A stretch of DNA of 64,000 nt from Pseudomonas sp. HAR-UPW-AIA-41 (GCF_002304225.1 NZ_NSLB01000002.1:248001-312000), one strand, 5' to 3'; positions 1-9,349 are shown, counted from the first letter of the stretch. Notes: generated by a model not told the origin, from the letters alone. Numbers and translations are program-made.

Positions 1-270
1 GGTGTCGTAGACGAATCCGGGCGGCATGGCCCCTTCAAAGCGGAAGGCCTGGCCGGTGGTTTCCGCCACCGCCCGCCAGTGTTCGAGGATGGTCTGGCGC
101 AACTGGCCATCCAGCGCCATACCGGTGGCGCGACGCAAACCGCCAAGCCGCAGCTCCAGCGCCACGCCAAACCGCGCCGCCTGCTCGGTGAGCGCCTCGA
201 CCACCGGGGCAAACCCCCAGCACCAGGAGCACATGGGGTCCATTACATAGAGCAGGCGGGTGGCAGCCAT
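1..270 (-). CDS. DsbA-family (FrnE-like) thiol oxidoreductase, 3' part cut by window edge
   Basis: The first 90 codons of a thioredoxin-fold protein are present; the rest lies outside the window. The N-terminus reads as a beta strand followed by DPMCSWCWGF, the CxxC redox motif (Cys-Ser-Trp-Cys) and flanking residues typical of the DsbA/FrnE group related to 2-hydroxychromene-2-carboxylate isomerases. No signal peptide is visible, so a cytoplasmic location is likely. It lies 1 base downstream of trhO on the same strand, so the two are probably co-transcribed. The substrate is unknown. Start chosen at the ATG whose complement is at 268-270. Confidence 0.8.
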   Translation of the reverse strand, partial: MAATRLLYVMDPMCSWCWGFAPVVEALTEQAARFGVALELRLGGLRRATGMALDGQLRQTILEHWRAVAETTGQAFRFEGAMPPGFVYDT

Positions 271-271
271 T

Positions 272-1207
272 TCAGTGCTCCTCGGCCTTGTAGTTGAAAC
301 CGATCGGATGTGGCAGGTTGCGCGCTGCCGCCAGTTCGATCTGCCGGCGCCGGGCACGGGCCGAGGCACGGGTCTTCTCCGGCAGGCTGTCCCAGCAGTG
401 CGGACAACTGATACCCGCCTCGTAATGTTCGGACTGACGATCTTCAGCCGAGACCGGCTGACGGCAGGCATGGCAATGCTCGTAATCACCCCGCGAGAGG
501 TCATGACGCACGGTCACCCGGTTATCGAACACATAACAGTCGCCGCGCCACTTCGACTCGGTCTCGGGCACCTCTTCGAGGTATTTGAGAATGCCGCCCT
601 TGAGGTGATACACCTCGGCAAAGCCTTCCCCCAGCATGTAACTGGACGCCTTCTCGCAACGGATGCCACCGGTGCAGAACATCGCGACCTTCTTGTGCCG
701 GCTGGGGTCGAAGTGCGCCTTGATGTACTCGGGGAACTCGCGGAACGACGCTGTCTTGGGATCAATGGCGCCCTCAAAGGTACCGATGGCCACTTCATAG
801 TCGTTGCGCGTGTCGATCAGCAGCACTTCAGGGTCGCTGATCAGGGCATTCCAGTCGGCGGGCTCAATATAGGTGCCAACCGCCTTATTGGGATCAACCC
901 CGGGCACGCCGAGGGTGACGATTTCCTTCTTCAGCTTCACCTTGGTTCGGTAGAACGGCTGCTCATCGCAGTACGACTCTTTATGGTCGACATCCGCCAG
1001 ACGCGGGTCCTGCCGCAGCCAGACAAGCAAGGCATCGATGGCTTCACGACTGCCGGACACCGTACCGTTGATGCCCTCCTCGGCCAGCAGCAGTGTGCCC
1101 TTGATCTCATGTTGCAGAAGGGTTGCCAGCAGCGGCTCGCGCAACGCGAGGTAATCAGGCAGGGAGACGAACTTGTAGAGCGCCGCGACGACGATGGGAG
1201 CGGTCAT
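272..1207 (-). CDS. trhO: tRNA uridine(34) hydroxylase TrhO (YceA), rhodanese family
   Basis: 311 residues. TrhO makes 5-hydroxyuridine at the wobble position of tRNAs, the first step to cmo5U/mcmo5U, in the cytoplasm. An N-terminal ferredoxin-like domain ([11 protein letters not shown] onward) precedes a rhodanese domain with the active-site loop [10 protein letters not shown]. The C-terminal part has paired cysteines (CHACRQ and CPHCW) that look like a zinc knuckle. The reading frame stays open 29 codons further upstream, but the start at [13 protein letters not shown] fits the family and the upstream stretch looks non-coding. Regulation is not visible. Confidence 0.93.
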   Translation of the reverse strand: MTAPIVVAALYKFVSLPDYLALREPLLATLLQHEIKGTLLLAEEGINGTVSGSREAIDALLVWLRQDPRLADVDHKESYCDEQPFYRTKVKLKKEIVTLGVPGVDPNKAVGTYIEPADWNALISDPEVLLIDTRNDYEVAIGTFEGAIDPKTASFREFPEYIKAHFDPSRHKKVAMFCTGGIRCEKASSYMLGEGFAEVYHLKGGILKYLEEVPETESKWRGDCYVFDNRVTVRHDLSRGDYEHCHACRQPVSAEDRQSEHYEAGISCPHCWDSLPEKTRASARARRRQIELAAARNLPHPIGFNYKAEEH

Positions 1208-1325
1208 GGGGATACCTCGGTGAGCGCCCGCGTAAAGGGCGAACCTGAAACAAAGGCGCCGGCTCAGGGCCGGCGCGGTGTTGCAGTCTAACAAAAGCCC
1301 TGGCGCAGGCCCAAGCCATGTCGAC

Positions 1326-1631
1326 TCAGTGGTCGTGCTTGCTGCCGCCGCGGCAGGTCGGCGAATCCGGCACTACCGCCTGCGCCGCCCACTCTTCGGG
1401 TGTGTAGGTATGCAATGCCAGGGCATGCACCTGCCCCATCAGCTCACCGAGGGTGGCATACACCCGCTGATGACGTTTCACGGCATTGAGCCCGGCAAAC
1501 TGCTCACTGACGATCACCGCCTTGTAGTGGGTTTCCTGGCCACGGCTGTGCATGTGGCTTTCATCCAGCACATCCAAGTGCTCGGGCTGCAGATCGGCCA
1601 GGCTGGCCAGCAGACGCTCACGCATGGACAT
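1326..1631 (-). CDS. BolA family protein
   Basis: 101 residues, the usual size for BolA proteins, which pair with monothiol glutaredoxins in Fe-S cluster handling and can affect morphology genes. The class II KH-like fold is recognisable: N-terminal helix [19 protein letters not shown], then [21 protein letters not shown], and the conserved [14 protein letters not shown] segment with the invariant His. The C-terminus [12 protein letters not shown] is also typical. It starts two bases after the stop of the DUF2059 gene, so the pair is probably one transcript. ATG codons exist at 1631 and 1625; I use the outer one. Confidence 0.9.
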   Translation of the reverse strand: MSMRERLLASLADLQPEHLDVLDESHMHSRGQETHYKAVIVSEQFAGLNAVKRHQRVYATLGELMGQVHALALHTYTPEEWAAQAVVPDSPTCRGGSKHDH

Positions 1632-1633
1632 GC

Positions 1634-2128
1634 TTATTTGACTCCCAGTTCCTTGTTCATCTCAGCAACGAGTTTGTTGACCTGAGGCACGGCGCTCTGC
1701 AGTTTCGCCTGAGTCAGGCGTGCCGACTCGGCCGTCAGCATCGGCATGTTTTCCAGCACTTTCTTGCCCAGCGGCGACTGGTAGAAGGCCATCAACTCCT
1801 TGAGCTCCTTCTCGCTGAACGCATTGGTGTAAAGCTTGACCAGTTCGGGCCTGAGCACCGGCCAACCGACGGCTTTATCCAGCTCGGCATTGGCCTTGGC
1901 CTGGTAACGTTCCAGCACGGCCTTCTTGCTCTCCGGCGCCTTGGCCTGGGCAAAGCCCTGAGCAAACATCTGCTGCACCTGGGCATACACCGGCACGGTC
2001 AGTTTGTCGGCACGGGCGAGTTTGAGGAACGCCTCGGCCTCGGCGGCATGGCTGGCAGCATCGGCCAGAACCTGGCCACTGAGGGCCGACAGGAGAAGGG
2101 CAGAACTGAGGAGGCGCAGCGCTTTCAT
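1634..2128 (-). CDS. DUF2059 domain exported protein
   Basis: 164 residues with a signal peptide (MKALRLLSSALLLSALSGQVLA, cut after VLA), so probably periplasmic. The body carries the DUF2059 core: a helical region ending in LVKLYTNAFSEKELKELMAFYQSPLGKKVLENMP, whose SEKELKEL and YxSPxGxK patterns are diagnostic. The function of the family is not established. The frame is open 15 codons further upstream but the signal peptide fixes the start at 2128. It sits immediately upstream of bolA. Confidence 0.85.
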   Translation of the reverse strand: MKALRLLSSALLLSALSGQVLADAASHAAEAEAFLKLARADKLTVPVYAQVQQMFAQGFAQAKAPESKKAVLERYQAKANAELDKAVGWPVLRPELVKLYTNAFSEKELKELMAFYQSPLGKKVLENMPMLTAESARLTQAKLQSAVPQVNKLVAEMNKELGVK

Positions 2129-2349
2129 CGAAAATCCCGTTCGAGGTTGGAAAGTTCGGCATTCTGCGCCCAAGCTGCGAACGGCTCAAGCAACCAAAGG
2201 TGTGCACTGGCGCACAGGACAAACTGGCGACAACACACCGTTTATCCGATTGCCAAAAGGCCAGCACTTGCCACTGACCGGCAATGACGGCACGCTGACA
2301 GCCCCTAACCTATTCGTATGACCACGGCTTTGCACACAAGGATGTGTCC

Positions 2350-3366
2350 ATGAACAGTCTGGTTTCACCGCTGCCGGCCAGTGCGCTGGTTCCACTGTGT
2401 CTGAGTGACGGTCGACTGAACCCCGAGGCCGTCGGTTGGTCGGCACGCCCTCAGTTTGACTGCCATATTCCTGGGCATTTCGGCCGACGAAAGCGCTGGA
2501 ATCACTGGTGTATCACCACTCCAAACTGGATGCTTGCAATTACTCTGGCCGATCTTGATCTGATTGGTTTTGCAGCGGCCTACTTCCTGGATCTGCACTC
2601 TGGAAAAAGCATCGCCTTCACACGACTGAGCTTGCTCGGACATGGCTGCGATCTGCCAGACACACCTCAAGCCAGTCAGGTCTTCGAGCACCCGCAACTG
2701 CATATTCGTGTCGACGAGCAAGCCGGGCGCACTCGTCTGAGCGTTAATGCACCAGACATTGGCGGACAGAACCTGCAGGTGGAGCTGGACATCCAACGTC
2801 CGGCGCACCTTGAATCCATGAACCTGGTAGTACCTTTGCCCAAGAACGGCTTCCATGCCAGCTGTCGCCAGCTAGGATTGCCAGTGATTGGCAGCATCCA
2901 GTTGGGTACTTACCACTACCAATGTATCCCGGGACGCAGCTTTGCCAGCCTGGATTTCGGTCGCGGCTTATGGCCACACCGCAGCAATTGGTCACGCGTT
3001 GCCTTCGCTGCGCCAGGCGGGATCGCTGGCAACTTTGGCCGCGGCTGGACCGATGGCAGTGGATTAACTGACAACGCACTGTGGCTTGGCGGCAAACTGA
3101 CCAAACTGAATAGCCAAGTCAGCTTCCATCCGGGCAACAGCATCGACCCTCTCAGCCCCTGGCCCATCCGTAGCGAATGCGGACGAGTTGAGCTGACTTT
3201 CAGCCCCCGTCAACTGCACCGGACCTGCCCAAAACTCGGTCCGCTGTACCACGACAACAGGCAGTGGTTTGGCGAGTTCAGCGGGGTGGTACAGGGCGAG
3301 GATGGCAACAAAGTGCCCGTGCACAGTGCGCTGGGATGGATTGGCCTGAATCAGGCCCGCTGGTGA
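2350..3366 (+). CDS. DUF2804 family protein
   Basis: 338 residues matching the DUF2804 family in length and pattern: an N-terminal segment with GHFGRRKRWNHWCI, aromatic-rich beta strands (YHYQCIPGRSFASLDFGRGLWPHRSNWSRVAFA) and a C-terminal LGPLYHDNRQWFGEFSG. No signal peptide or membrane segment is evident. The function is unknown; the beta-rich fold resembles lipocalin-like or carotenoid-synthesis-related proteins, which is only an analogy. A GTG at 2344 also opens this frame, but AAGGA at 2339-2343 is well spaced for the ATG at 2350. Monocistronic by position. Confidence 0.8.
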   Translation: MNSLVSPLPASALVPLCLSDGRLNPEAVGWSARPQFDCHIPGHFGRRKRWNHWCITTPNWMLAITLADLDLIGFAAAYFLDLHSGKSIAFTRLSLLGHGCDLPDTPQASQVFEHPQLHIRVDEQAGRTRLSVNAPDIGGQNLQVELDIQRPAHLESMNLVVPLPKNGFHASCRQLGLPVIGSIQLGTYHYQCIPGRSFASLDFGRGLWPHRSNWSRVAFAAPGGIAGNFGRGWTDGSGLTDNALWLGGKLTKLNSQVSFHPGNSIDPLSPWPIRSECGRVELTFSPRQLHRTCPKLGPLYHDNRQWFGEFSGVVQGEDGNKVPVHSALGWIGLNQARW

Positions 3367-3468
3367 GCACTATTGCGCAAAAAACAACCACTGGTCGTTT
3401 GCTCCAACACAAACGATACCGCTGATTAGACTGAAGCTGGTCACCCTTGACAGACAGGAGACCGCGCC

Positions 3469-3687
3469 ATGTTCGGTAAACGCAGCCTAGACCCTGCCCC
3501 ACGCAGCCATTATCGCAGCGAGAGGGTGAGCGCCATTAATGGCCAGTATTTCTTTTCTACCCGTGAAGGCACGCTGGAAGGCCCCTACTTCACGCGGGTA
3601 GACGCTGAGCGCAATATCGACCAATACATCCGCCGCATGCAGCAGGCCAGTGCCTTGATCGCCCGAGCGAGCAGCCTCAGCAACTGA
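3469..3687 (+). CDS. DUF6316 family small protein
   Basis: 72 residues with the pattern of a small Pseudomonas family: a short basic N-terminus (RSHYRSERV), then INGQYFFSTREGTLEGPYF and a helix with NIDQYIRRM. A single small beta-alpha domain without membrane segment. Function unknown. AGGAG about 9 bases upstream (3457-3461) supports the start. It converges on pap, leaving only nine bases between the stop codons. Confidence 0.75.
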   Translation: MFGKRSLDPAPRSHYRSERVSAINGQYFFSTREGTLEGPYFTRVDAERNIDQYIRRMQQASALIARASSLSN

Positions 3688-3696
3688 TAGTACCGC

Positions 3697-5187
3697 CTAA
3701 AGATCCTGTTCGAAGGCAGCAGCCAGCGCATCATTAACCGTGCGCAATACCTTAACCCGAGCAAAGCGCTTGTCGTTAGCCTCAACCAGCGTCCATGGCG
3801 CTGATGAATTACTGGTCCGGTCGACCATGTCGCACACAGCATCGACGTATTGGTCCCACTTATCGCGATTTCGCCAGTCCTCTTCCGTGATTTTGAAACG
3901 CTTGAAGCCTACCTCCTCCCGCTCCTTGAAGCGTGCGTACTGAGTTTCTTTGTCAATCGCCAGCCAGAACTTCACCAGCACGATACGCCCGCGAGCCAGT
4001 TGATCCTCAAAGTCGTTGATCTCGCCATAGGCACGCAACCAGTCAGCCTGCGAGCAAAATCCTTCGACCCTCTCAACCAGAACCCGTCCATACCAGGATC
4101 GATCAAAGATCGCCATTTTCCCGCGTGCAGGAATATGCCGCCAGAAGCGCCACAGATACGGCTGAGCCCGCTCTTCCTCTGTTGGCGCAGCCACAGGAAT
4201 CACATGGTACTGCCGCGGATCAAGCGCAGCAGCCAAACGACGAATAGCGCCACCTTTACCAGCCGCATCGTTGCCTTCAAACACAACAACAAGTCCGTGC
4301 TGACGCATACGCTTGTCGCGCATCAGCCGGGCAAAACGCGCCTGTTCGGTGGCGAGCTGAGCTTTATAGGCGTCCTTGGCCAGCACCTGAGTCAGGTCAA
4401 GGCTGTCAATCAGACTACGGTTATCAAGGCTGGACACCAGCGGAGCAGAGTGCGGATGACGCTGCGGCCGCTGCTGCTCTTGCAAGGCCACCTGCAAACC
4501 ATCCAAAAGGGTCCGGGCCACGAACAGGCTGCGATAGTTCTCATCAGCACCGGGCACCACATACCAGGGAGCGTAATCGCGACTGGTCTGACGTATAACC
4601 CGCTCACCATGACGCACGAACTTGTCGTAGACCTTGGACTGCTGCCAGTCGAGGGGGCTCAGTCGCCATCTGGAAAGAGGATCAGCCTCCAGCTCCTTAA
4701 GGCGATTTTTCATCTGTTTCTTTGAAAGATGAAACCAGAACTTGAAGATCAATGCCCCTTCATCACAGAGCATGCGCTCCAACCGCTCGGCACCATCAAT
4801 AGCCTGATCAAGCACCGCATCGCCGATGCGATCATCGACGCGCGCCTGAAGCATCTGGCTGTACCAGTTACCAAAAAAGATACCTATGCGCCCCTTGGGA
4901 GGAAGCTTGCGCCAGTATCGCCACGCTGGAGGACGCGCCAGCTCTTCATCTGTCTGCACATCGAAAGTTTCGACACGAATCAACCGTGGGTCCATCCACT
5001 CGTTGAGCAGCTTGACCGTCTCACCCTTACCCGCACCCTCAATGCCATTGATCAGAATGATCACGGGAAAGCGTGCCTGCTGCTGCAGTTCAAATTGCGC
5101 CTCCAGCAGAGCCTCGCGCAACGCTGGCAATTGCTCTTTGAAAGACTCTTCATCGATGGTGTGTTTGATTTCTGCTGACTCGAACAT
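3697..5187 (-). CDS. pap: Polyphosphate:AMP phosphotransferase (class II PPK2)
   Basis: 496 residues, the same length as the P. aeruginosa Pap enzyme, which phosphorylates AMP to ADP with polyphosphate as donor. Two PPK2 domains in tandem: the N-terminal one has GIEGAGKGETVK but FGNWYSQML where catalytic domains have an Asp-Arg-Ser; the C-terminal one has GNDAAGKGGAIRR and DRSWYGRVLVERVEGF, so the second half is the active one, as known for this class. Start chosen at MFESAEIKH; six codons further upstream are open. Encoded divergently from mnmC. No PHO box is evident in front of it. Confidence 0.93.
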   Translation of the reverse strand: MFESAEIKHTIDEESFKEQLPALREALLEAQFELQQQARFPVIILINGIEGAGKGETVKLLNEWMDPRLIRVETFDVQTDEELARPPAWRYWRKLPPKGRIGIFFGNWYSQMLQARVDDRIGDAVLDQAIDGAERLERMLCDEGALIFKFWFHLSKKQMKNRLKELEADPLSRWRLSPLDWQQSKVYDKFVRHGERVIRQTSRDYAPWYVVPGADENYRSLFVARTLLDGLQVALQEQQRPQRHPHSAPLVSSLDNRSLIDSLDLTQVLAKDAYKAQLATEQARFARLMRDKRMRQHGLVVVFEGNDAAGKGGAIRRLAAALDPRQYHVIPVAAPTEEERAQPYLWRFWRHIPARGKMAIFDRSWYGRVLVERVEGFCSQADWLRAYGEINDFEDQLARGRIVLVKFWLAIDKETQYARFKEREEVGFKRFKITEEDWRNRDKWDQYVDAVCDMVDRTSNSSAPWTLVEANDKRFARVKVLRTVNDALAAAFEQDL

Positions 5188-5282
5188 CCCAATCTCCCTG
5201 TGCAATGCTGTCTACCCTAGTCGATCAGCGCAGGCTTGTCTGTGCGGTAAACTAGCGACTTTACCGGACGCCGAGCTTCCCC

Positions 5283-7241
5283 ATGAATGACTTCCAGCAC
5301 GCCTTGCTCCACTGGGACGAGCAGGGGCAACCACTGTCCAGCAGTTACGATGACGTGTACTTCTCCAAGGCCAACGGCCTGGAGGAAACCCGCTATGTAT
5401 TCCTCGCCAACAGCCATCTGCCCGAGCGTTTTGCCGCTCTGGCCGAACACGCGCAGCTGTGCATCGGGGAAACCGGTTTCGGCACCGGCCTGAATTTCCT
5501 CTGTGCCTGGCAGCTGTTTGAGCAGCGCGCGCCGGGCACTGCCCGCCTGCACTTTGTCAGCGTGGAAAAGCACCCTTTGCAGCTGGCCGACCTGGCCCGC
5601 GCCCTGCAGCTGTGGCCGGAACTTGAACCCTACAGCCGTGCCCTGCTGGCGCAATATCAGGGTATCCACCCGGGCTTCCAGCGTCTGAGCTTTGCCGCTG
5701 GCCGCGTGCAGCTGACCCTGTTGATCGGCGATGCCAGCACCAGCCTGGCCGAGCTGGATGCCCAGATCGATGCCTGGTTCCTCGATGGTTTTTCCCCGGC
5801 CAAGAACCCGGAGATGTGGTCGCCGGAACTGTTCGCCCAACTGGCGCGGCTCTCTGCTCCGGGAGCTACCCTGGCCACGTTCGCCAGCACCGGCTTTGTC
5901 CGCCGGGGGCTCATCGAGGCCGGTTTCAGCATGCGCAAGGTGCCCGGCTTCGGCAAGAAATGGGAGATGCTCCAGGGCCACTACAGTGGCCCGCAGCAGC
6001 CAGCCGGAAAACCCTGGTACGCCCGCCCGCCGGCTTCACACGAACGCCGCGCACTGGTCATCGGTGGCGGCCTGGCCGGCTGCAGCAGCGCCGCGAGTCT
6101 CGCGGCCCGTGGCTGGCAAGTCAGCCTGCTGGAACGCCACAGCGCACTGGCCCAGGAGGCCTCCGGAAACCCGCAGGGCGTGCTGTATCTCAAACTGTCG
6201 GCGCACCATACGCCGCTGTCGCAACTGATTGTCAGCGGCTACGGGCGCACCCGCCGGTTGCTGCAGGAGCTGCCTGAGGATCAAGCCTGGCAGCCCTGCG
6301 GCGTGCTCCAGCTGGGGCTTGACGACAAGGAACAAGCCCGCCAGAGCAGCCTTGCCGCCGCCTTTCCCGCTGATCTGCTGCGTCAGGTTGACCGTCACGA
6401 AGCCGAACAGCTGAGCGGCATCGAGCTGCCCAGTGGCGGATTGTTCTACCCCCATGCCGGCTGGGCCCACCCGCCAGCGCTGTGCCGGATGCTGGCCGAA
6501 CACCCTCGAATCAGCCTGCTGTTGCATCAGGAGGCGCTGGAGCTGCGCCGCGCCGATGGCCAGTGGCAAGCTTGGAGCGGCACGCAACTACTGGCACAGG
6601 CACCGGTGGTCATTCTTGCCAGCGCCGTGGAGATTCTGCGGTTTCCCCAGACGGCGGGCATGCCGCTCAAAGGCATCCGCGGGCAAATCACCCGTCTGCC
6701 GGCCACTTCTGCCAGTCAGTCCCTGAAAACCGTGGTCTGCGCCGAAGGCTATGTGGCGCCCGCCTGGAGGGGCGAACATACCCTTGGCGCCAGCTTCAAT
6801 TTCCAACGCCTGGATAGCCAGCCTTCGACAGAAGAACATGCCAGCAATCTGGAGCTACTCGGCGAAATCTCCCGGGATCTGAGCCAGCGCCTGCAGGTCG
6901 ATCAGCTTGATCCTGCACGGCTCGAGGGCCGGGCCGCGCTGCGCTGCACCACCTCCGACTATCTGCCCCTGGTTGGCCCGCTGGCCGATGCTGACGCCTT
7001 CGCCCGGGACTATGCAGTACTGGCCAAGGACGCACGACAGACGCCTGATAGTCCTTGCCCCTGGCAGGAGGGCCTCTACCTCAACAGCGGTCATGGCTCG
7101 CGCGGTCTGATTACCGCCCCACTGTCCGGAGAGCTGCTGGCCTCCTGGCTCAACAACGAACCTCTGCCACTGCCGCGGGCGGTGGCCGAAGCCTGCCACC
7201 CCAACCGTTATCTGCTGCGCCAACTGGTGCGCGGCAAATAA
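5283..7241 (+). CDS. mnmC: Bifunctional tRNA mnm5s2U34 biosynthesis enzyme MnmC
   Basis: 652 residues. The two-domain protein finishes the wobble-uridine modification begun by MnmEG: the C-terminal FAD domain removes the carboxymethyl group and the N-terminal SAM methyltransferase adds the methyl group. The methyltransferase domain shows GETGFGTGLNFL and the DGFSPAKNPEMWS segment; the oxidase domain opens at VIGGGLAGCSSA near residue 260 (FAD-binding GxGxxG) and ends with the NSGHGSRGLITAPLSGE glycine-rich motif. Both domains look intact. It follows trhO in the window, a second wobble-uridine enzyme, but is not in an operon with it. Confidence 0.95.
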   Translation: MNDFQHALLHWDEQGQPLSSSYDDVYFSKANGLEETRYVFLANSHLPERFAALAEHAQLCIGETGFGTGLNFLCAWQLFEQRAPGTARLHFVSVEKHPLQLADLARALQLWPELEPYSRALLAQYQGIHPGFQRLSFAAGRVQLTLLIGDASTSLAELDAQIDAWFLDGFSPAKNPEMWSPELFAQLARLSAPGATLATFASTGFVRRGLIEAGFSMRKVPGFGKKWEMLQGHYSGPQQPAGKPWYARPPASHERRALVIGGGLAGCSSAASLAARGWQVSLLERHSALAQEASGNPQGVLYLKLSAHHTPLSQLIVSGYGRTRRLLQELPEDQAWQPCGVLQLGLDDKEQARQSSLAAAFPADLLRQVDRHEAEQLSGIELPSGGLFYPHAGWAHPPALCRMLAEHPRISLLLHQEALELRRADGQWQAWSGTQLLAQAPVVILASAVEILRFPQTAGMPLKGIRGQITRLPATSASQSLKTVVCAEGYVAPAWRGEHTLGASFNFQRLDSQPSTEEHASNLELLGEISRDLSQRLQVDQLDPARLEGRAALRCTTSDYLPLVGPLADADAFARDYAVLAKDARQTPDSPCPWQEGLYLNSGHGSRGLITAPLSGELLASWLNNEPLPLPRAVAEACHPNRYLLRQLVRGK

Positions 7242-7316
7242 CCGCGTCCGGGCCAATTGCCAGCCTGTATGGCCGACAACATACTCCATAGGGTATTCAC
7301 CAACGGAGTTATGAGG

Positions 7317-7868
7317 ATGCGCAATACCCTGCTGACGCTGAGCCTCTGCCTGCCCCTGAGCGTTCAGGCGGCTGACATCAGCGCCCTGAGTGAAGAAGCC
7401 CGGCGCCTGATCGCGCCCTTGCAACAGGCCCTGCAACAGAGCGTGCAACAAGCCATGCAGCAAGGTGGTGCCTTGCAGGCTGTGGCCAGCTGCCAGATTC
7501 AGGCTCCGGCGCTGACCGCAGCACATAGCCCGGCACCCTGGAAGGTGGCGCGCACCGCCTTGCGCGTGCGCAATCCCGGCAATCAGCCAGATGTCTGGGA
7601 ACAGCAGGTTCTACAGCGTTTTTCCGACCGCGCGGCAGCAGGTGAGCCACTGCCCGGCATGCATGAGCAAGCCATTGTTGATGGCCAGTTCCGCTATATG
7701 CAGGCCATCCCCACCGGGCAACCCTGTCTGACCTGCCACGGTGAGAAGCTCAGTCCGGAGTTGGCGGCCAAACTGGATTCGCTTTACCCTGCCGACCAGG
7801 CCCGCGGTTTCAAGCTGGGCGAGCTGCGCGGCGCCTTTACCCTGAGCCGCCCTTTGGAGAGTCCATGA
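7317..7868 (+). CDS. DUF3365 periplasmic haem-binding-type protein
   Basis: 183 residues: a signal peptide (MRNTLLTLSLCLPLSVQAA) and a DUF3365-like domain (Tll0287-type fold) with VWEQQVLQRF, the QPCLTCHG c-type haem motif (CxxCH) near residue 137 and a closing GELRGAFTLSRPL. Such domains are seen as single-haem sensors or electron carriers in the periplasm. Two in-frame ATGs lie close together; GGAG at 7305-7308 fits the ATG at 7317 better than that at 7311. The stop overlaps the start of the CsoR/RcnR-like repressor by four bases, implying translational coupling. The role is inferred only from the motif. Confidence 0.78.
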   Translation: MRNTLLTLSLCLPLSVQAADISALSEEARRLIAPLQQALQQSVQQAMQQGGALQAVASCQIQAPALTAAHSPAPWKVARTALRVRNPGNQPDVWEQQVLQRFSDRAAAGEPLPGMHEQAIVDGQFRYMQAIPTGQPCLTCHGEKLSPELAAKLDSLYPADQARGFKLGELRGAFTLSRPLESP

Positions 7869-8131
7869 GCGATAGCCAGAATCCGCAACAAGACGCCATG
7901 CTAAAGCGCCTGGCACGTGTCGAAGGACAGATTCGTGGGCTGCAGGCCATGATTCGCCGCGGCGAGGACTGCGAGGCCATCGCGCAGCAGTTCGCCGCCT
8001 CGCGTAAAGCCTTGGAAAAAGCCTACCAGCAGATGCTCGCCTGCCTGTTGGAAGAGGCTCTGCTCACGCCGGAACAGTCTCCCGCCGAGGCGCTGGCACA
8101 GGTCCGCGCCATCTTTACCAAATACACCTGA
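7865..8131 (+). CDS. CsoR/RcnR/FrmR-family transcriptional repressor
   Basis: 88 residues, all-helical DUF156 fold: LKRLARVEGQIRGLQAMI is the conserved first helix, followed by GEDCEAIAQQFAASRKALEKAYQQML. Family members bind DNA as tetramers and release it on Cu(I), Ni(II), formaldehyde or persulfide. The invariant first Cys is Cys36, but alignment with FrmR/CsoR puts Leu61 where the usual His sits, with Cys60 one residue earlier, and no Cys at the CsoR third-ligand position. The inducer therefore cannot be read from the sequence. Translationally coupled to the DUF3365 gene. Confidence 0.85.
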   Translation: MSDSQNPQQDAMLKRLARVEGQIRGLQAMIRRGEDCEAIAQQFAASRKALEKAYQQMLACLLEEALLTPEQSPAEALAQVRAIFTKYT

Positions 8132-8133
8132 AC

Positions 8134-9261
8134 TCAACCCTGACGATACGGCAGGGCCTGCCGCGCCTGTTCGGCATAGGCTTGCAAAGCCGGTCGTTCC
8201 TGCTGCAGAAAATCCGCCACAGCCGTGCGCAGACCGGGGTGGCAGAGGTAGTGCCACGACTCGGTCAGCTGCGGCTCAAAGCCACGAATCAGCTTGTGCT
8301 CGCCCTGAGCGCCGGCGTCGAAACGTGCCAACCCCTGCGCAATGGCCTGGTCGATGCCCTGGTACAGACAGGTTTCGAAATGCAGGAAATTGAAGTCGAT
8401 GAGGCAACCCCAGTAGCGGCCATACAGGCAATCAGCCCCCTGCAGACTGAAAGCCATCGCCACCGGCCTACCGTGCTGACGCGCCAGCACCACACGGATG
8501 GATTGCGGCATGCGTTCGGCCAGCAGACTGAAGAACAACCGCGTCAGATAGGGTTGCTGCCCACGTACCCAATAGGTATTGGCATAACAGGCGTAGACGA
8601 AGTCCCACTCGGCCTCACTCAACTGGCTCCCGCTGCGCCAGTCGAACTCCAGGCCCTGCCCCGCCAGTTGCTCACGTTCCTTGCGCAGCTGTTTGCGCTT
8701 GCGCGAAGTAAAGCTGTCGAGAAAATCCTGAAAGTCGCGATAGCCGTGGTTGTGCCAATGAAACTGACACCCCAGACGCTGCAGCCAGCCCTGCTGCTGA
8801 GCCAGCAGAGCGCCCTCCTCCGGCAGGGTGAAGTTGATATGCCAACTGGAAATCCCTTGCTCGGCCAGCTCCGCCACGCCCTGCTCCAACAGAGAGCTCA
8901 GAGCTGACGGCTGCCCCAGCAGACGCGGCCCAACCACGGGCGTAAACGGCACGCCACTGAGCAACTTGGGGTAATAGGCAATCCCAGCACGCTGGCAAGC
9001 ATCAGCCCAGGCCCAGTCGAATACATACTCACCCCGAGAATGGCTCTTCACCCAGGCCGGCAGCACAGCCTGCGCATTCCCTCTCTCATCACGCCACAAA
9101 CGATGACTGCTCTGCCAGCCACAGCCAAGCACCGCACTGCCGCTGTCTTCCAGACTGGAGAGAAAAGCGTGCTGCTGAAACGGCTGAGCCGTTGCTGGCA
9201 GCAGCCCATCCCACTCACGGGCGCTGATCTGCTGAAGGCTATGGAGGATATGCACGGTCAT
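8134..9261 (-). CDS. GNAT-fold (COG3146 / FemAB-like) N-acyltransferase
   Basis: 375 residues with the pattern of the COG3146 family: PFQQHAFLSSLEDSGS near the N-terminus, FDWAWADAC, a HWHNHGYRDFQDFLDSFTSRKRKQLRKERE segment and C-terminal GAQGEHKLIRGFEP. These proteins have a duplicated GNAT fold related to peptidoglycan-bridge FemAB enzymes, but the substrate is not established. No membrane segment. The stop lies two bases from the stop of the convergent CsoR-like gene. Confidence 0.82.
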   Translation of the reverse strand: MTVHILHSLQQISAREWDGLLPATAQPFQQHAFLSSLEDSGSAVLGCGWQSSHRLWRDERGNAQAVLPAWVKSHSRGEYVFDWAWADACQRAGIAYYPKLLSGVPFTPVVGPRLLGQPSALSSLLEQGVAELAEQGISSWHINFTLPEEGALLAQQQGWLQRLGCQFHWHNHGYRDFQDFLDSFTSRKRKQLRKEREQLAGQGLEFDWRSGSQLSEAEWDFVYACYANTYWVRGQQPYLTRLFFSLLAERMPQSIRVVLARQHGRPVAMAFSLQGADCLYGRYWGCLIDFNFLHFETCLYQGIDQAIAQGLARFDAGAQGEHKLIRGFEPQLTESWHYLCHPGLRTAVADFLQQERPALQAYAEQARQALPYRQG

Positions 9262-9294
9262 GGGAGTGAGTCTGGACTTTCCTCCAGACGAAAA

Positions 9295-9319
9295 AAAGCC
9301 CCGCCAATGGCGGGGCTTA
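9295..9319 (-). terminator. Rho-independent terminator of the OprP-like porin gene
   Basis: A 9-bp stem (9297-9305 with 9309-9317, GC-rich core CCCCGCC/GGCGGGG) is followed on the minus strand by a run of seven T (9297 down to 9291). It lies 30 bases past the porin stop codon. Confidence 0.85.
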
Positions 9320-9349
9320 AGGGGGAGCAGTCAGCTGATGAAGTCTGAC

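Noticed and set aside
260..1291. 343-codon plus-strand open frame opposite trhO
   Set aside because: It is the shadow of trhO; the protein has no recognisable domain and the minus strand encodes a conserved enzyme.
5188..5282. CTGTGCA..CTGTCTA in the pap-mnmC gap as a PHO box
   Set aside because: The repeat period is 10 rather than 11 and the second half matches poorly, so I do not call a PhoB site for pap.
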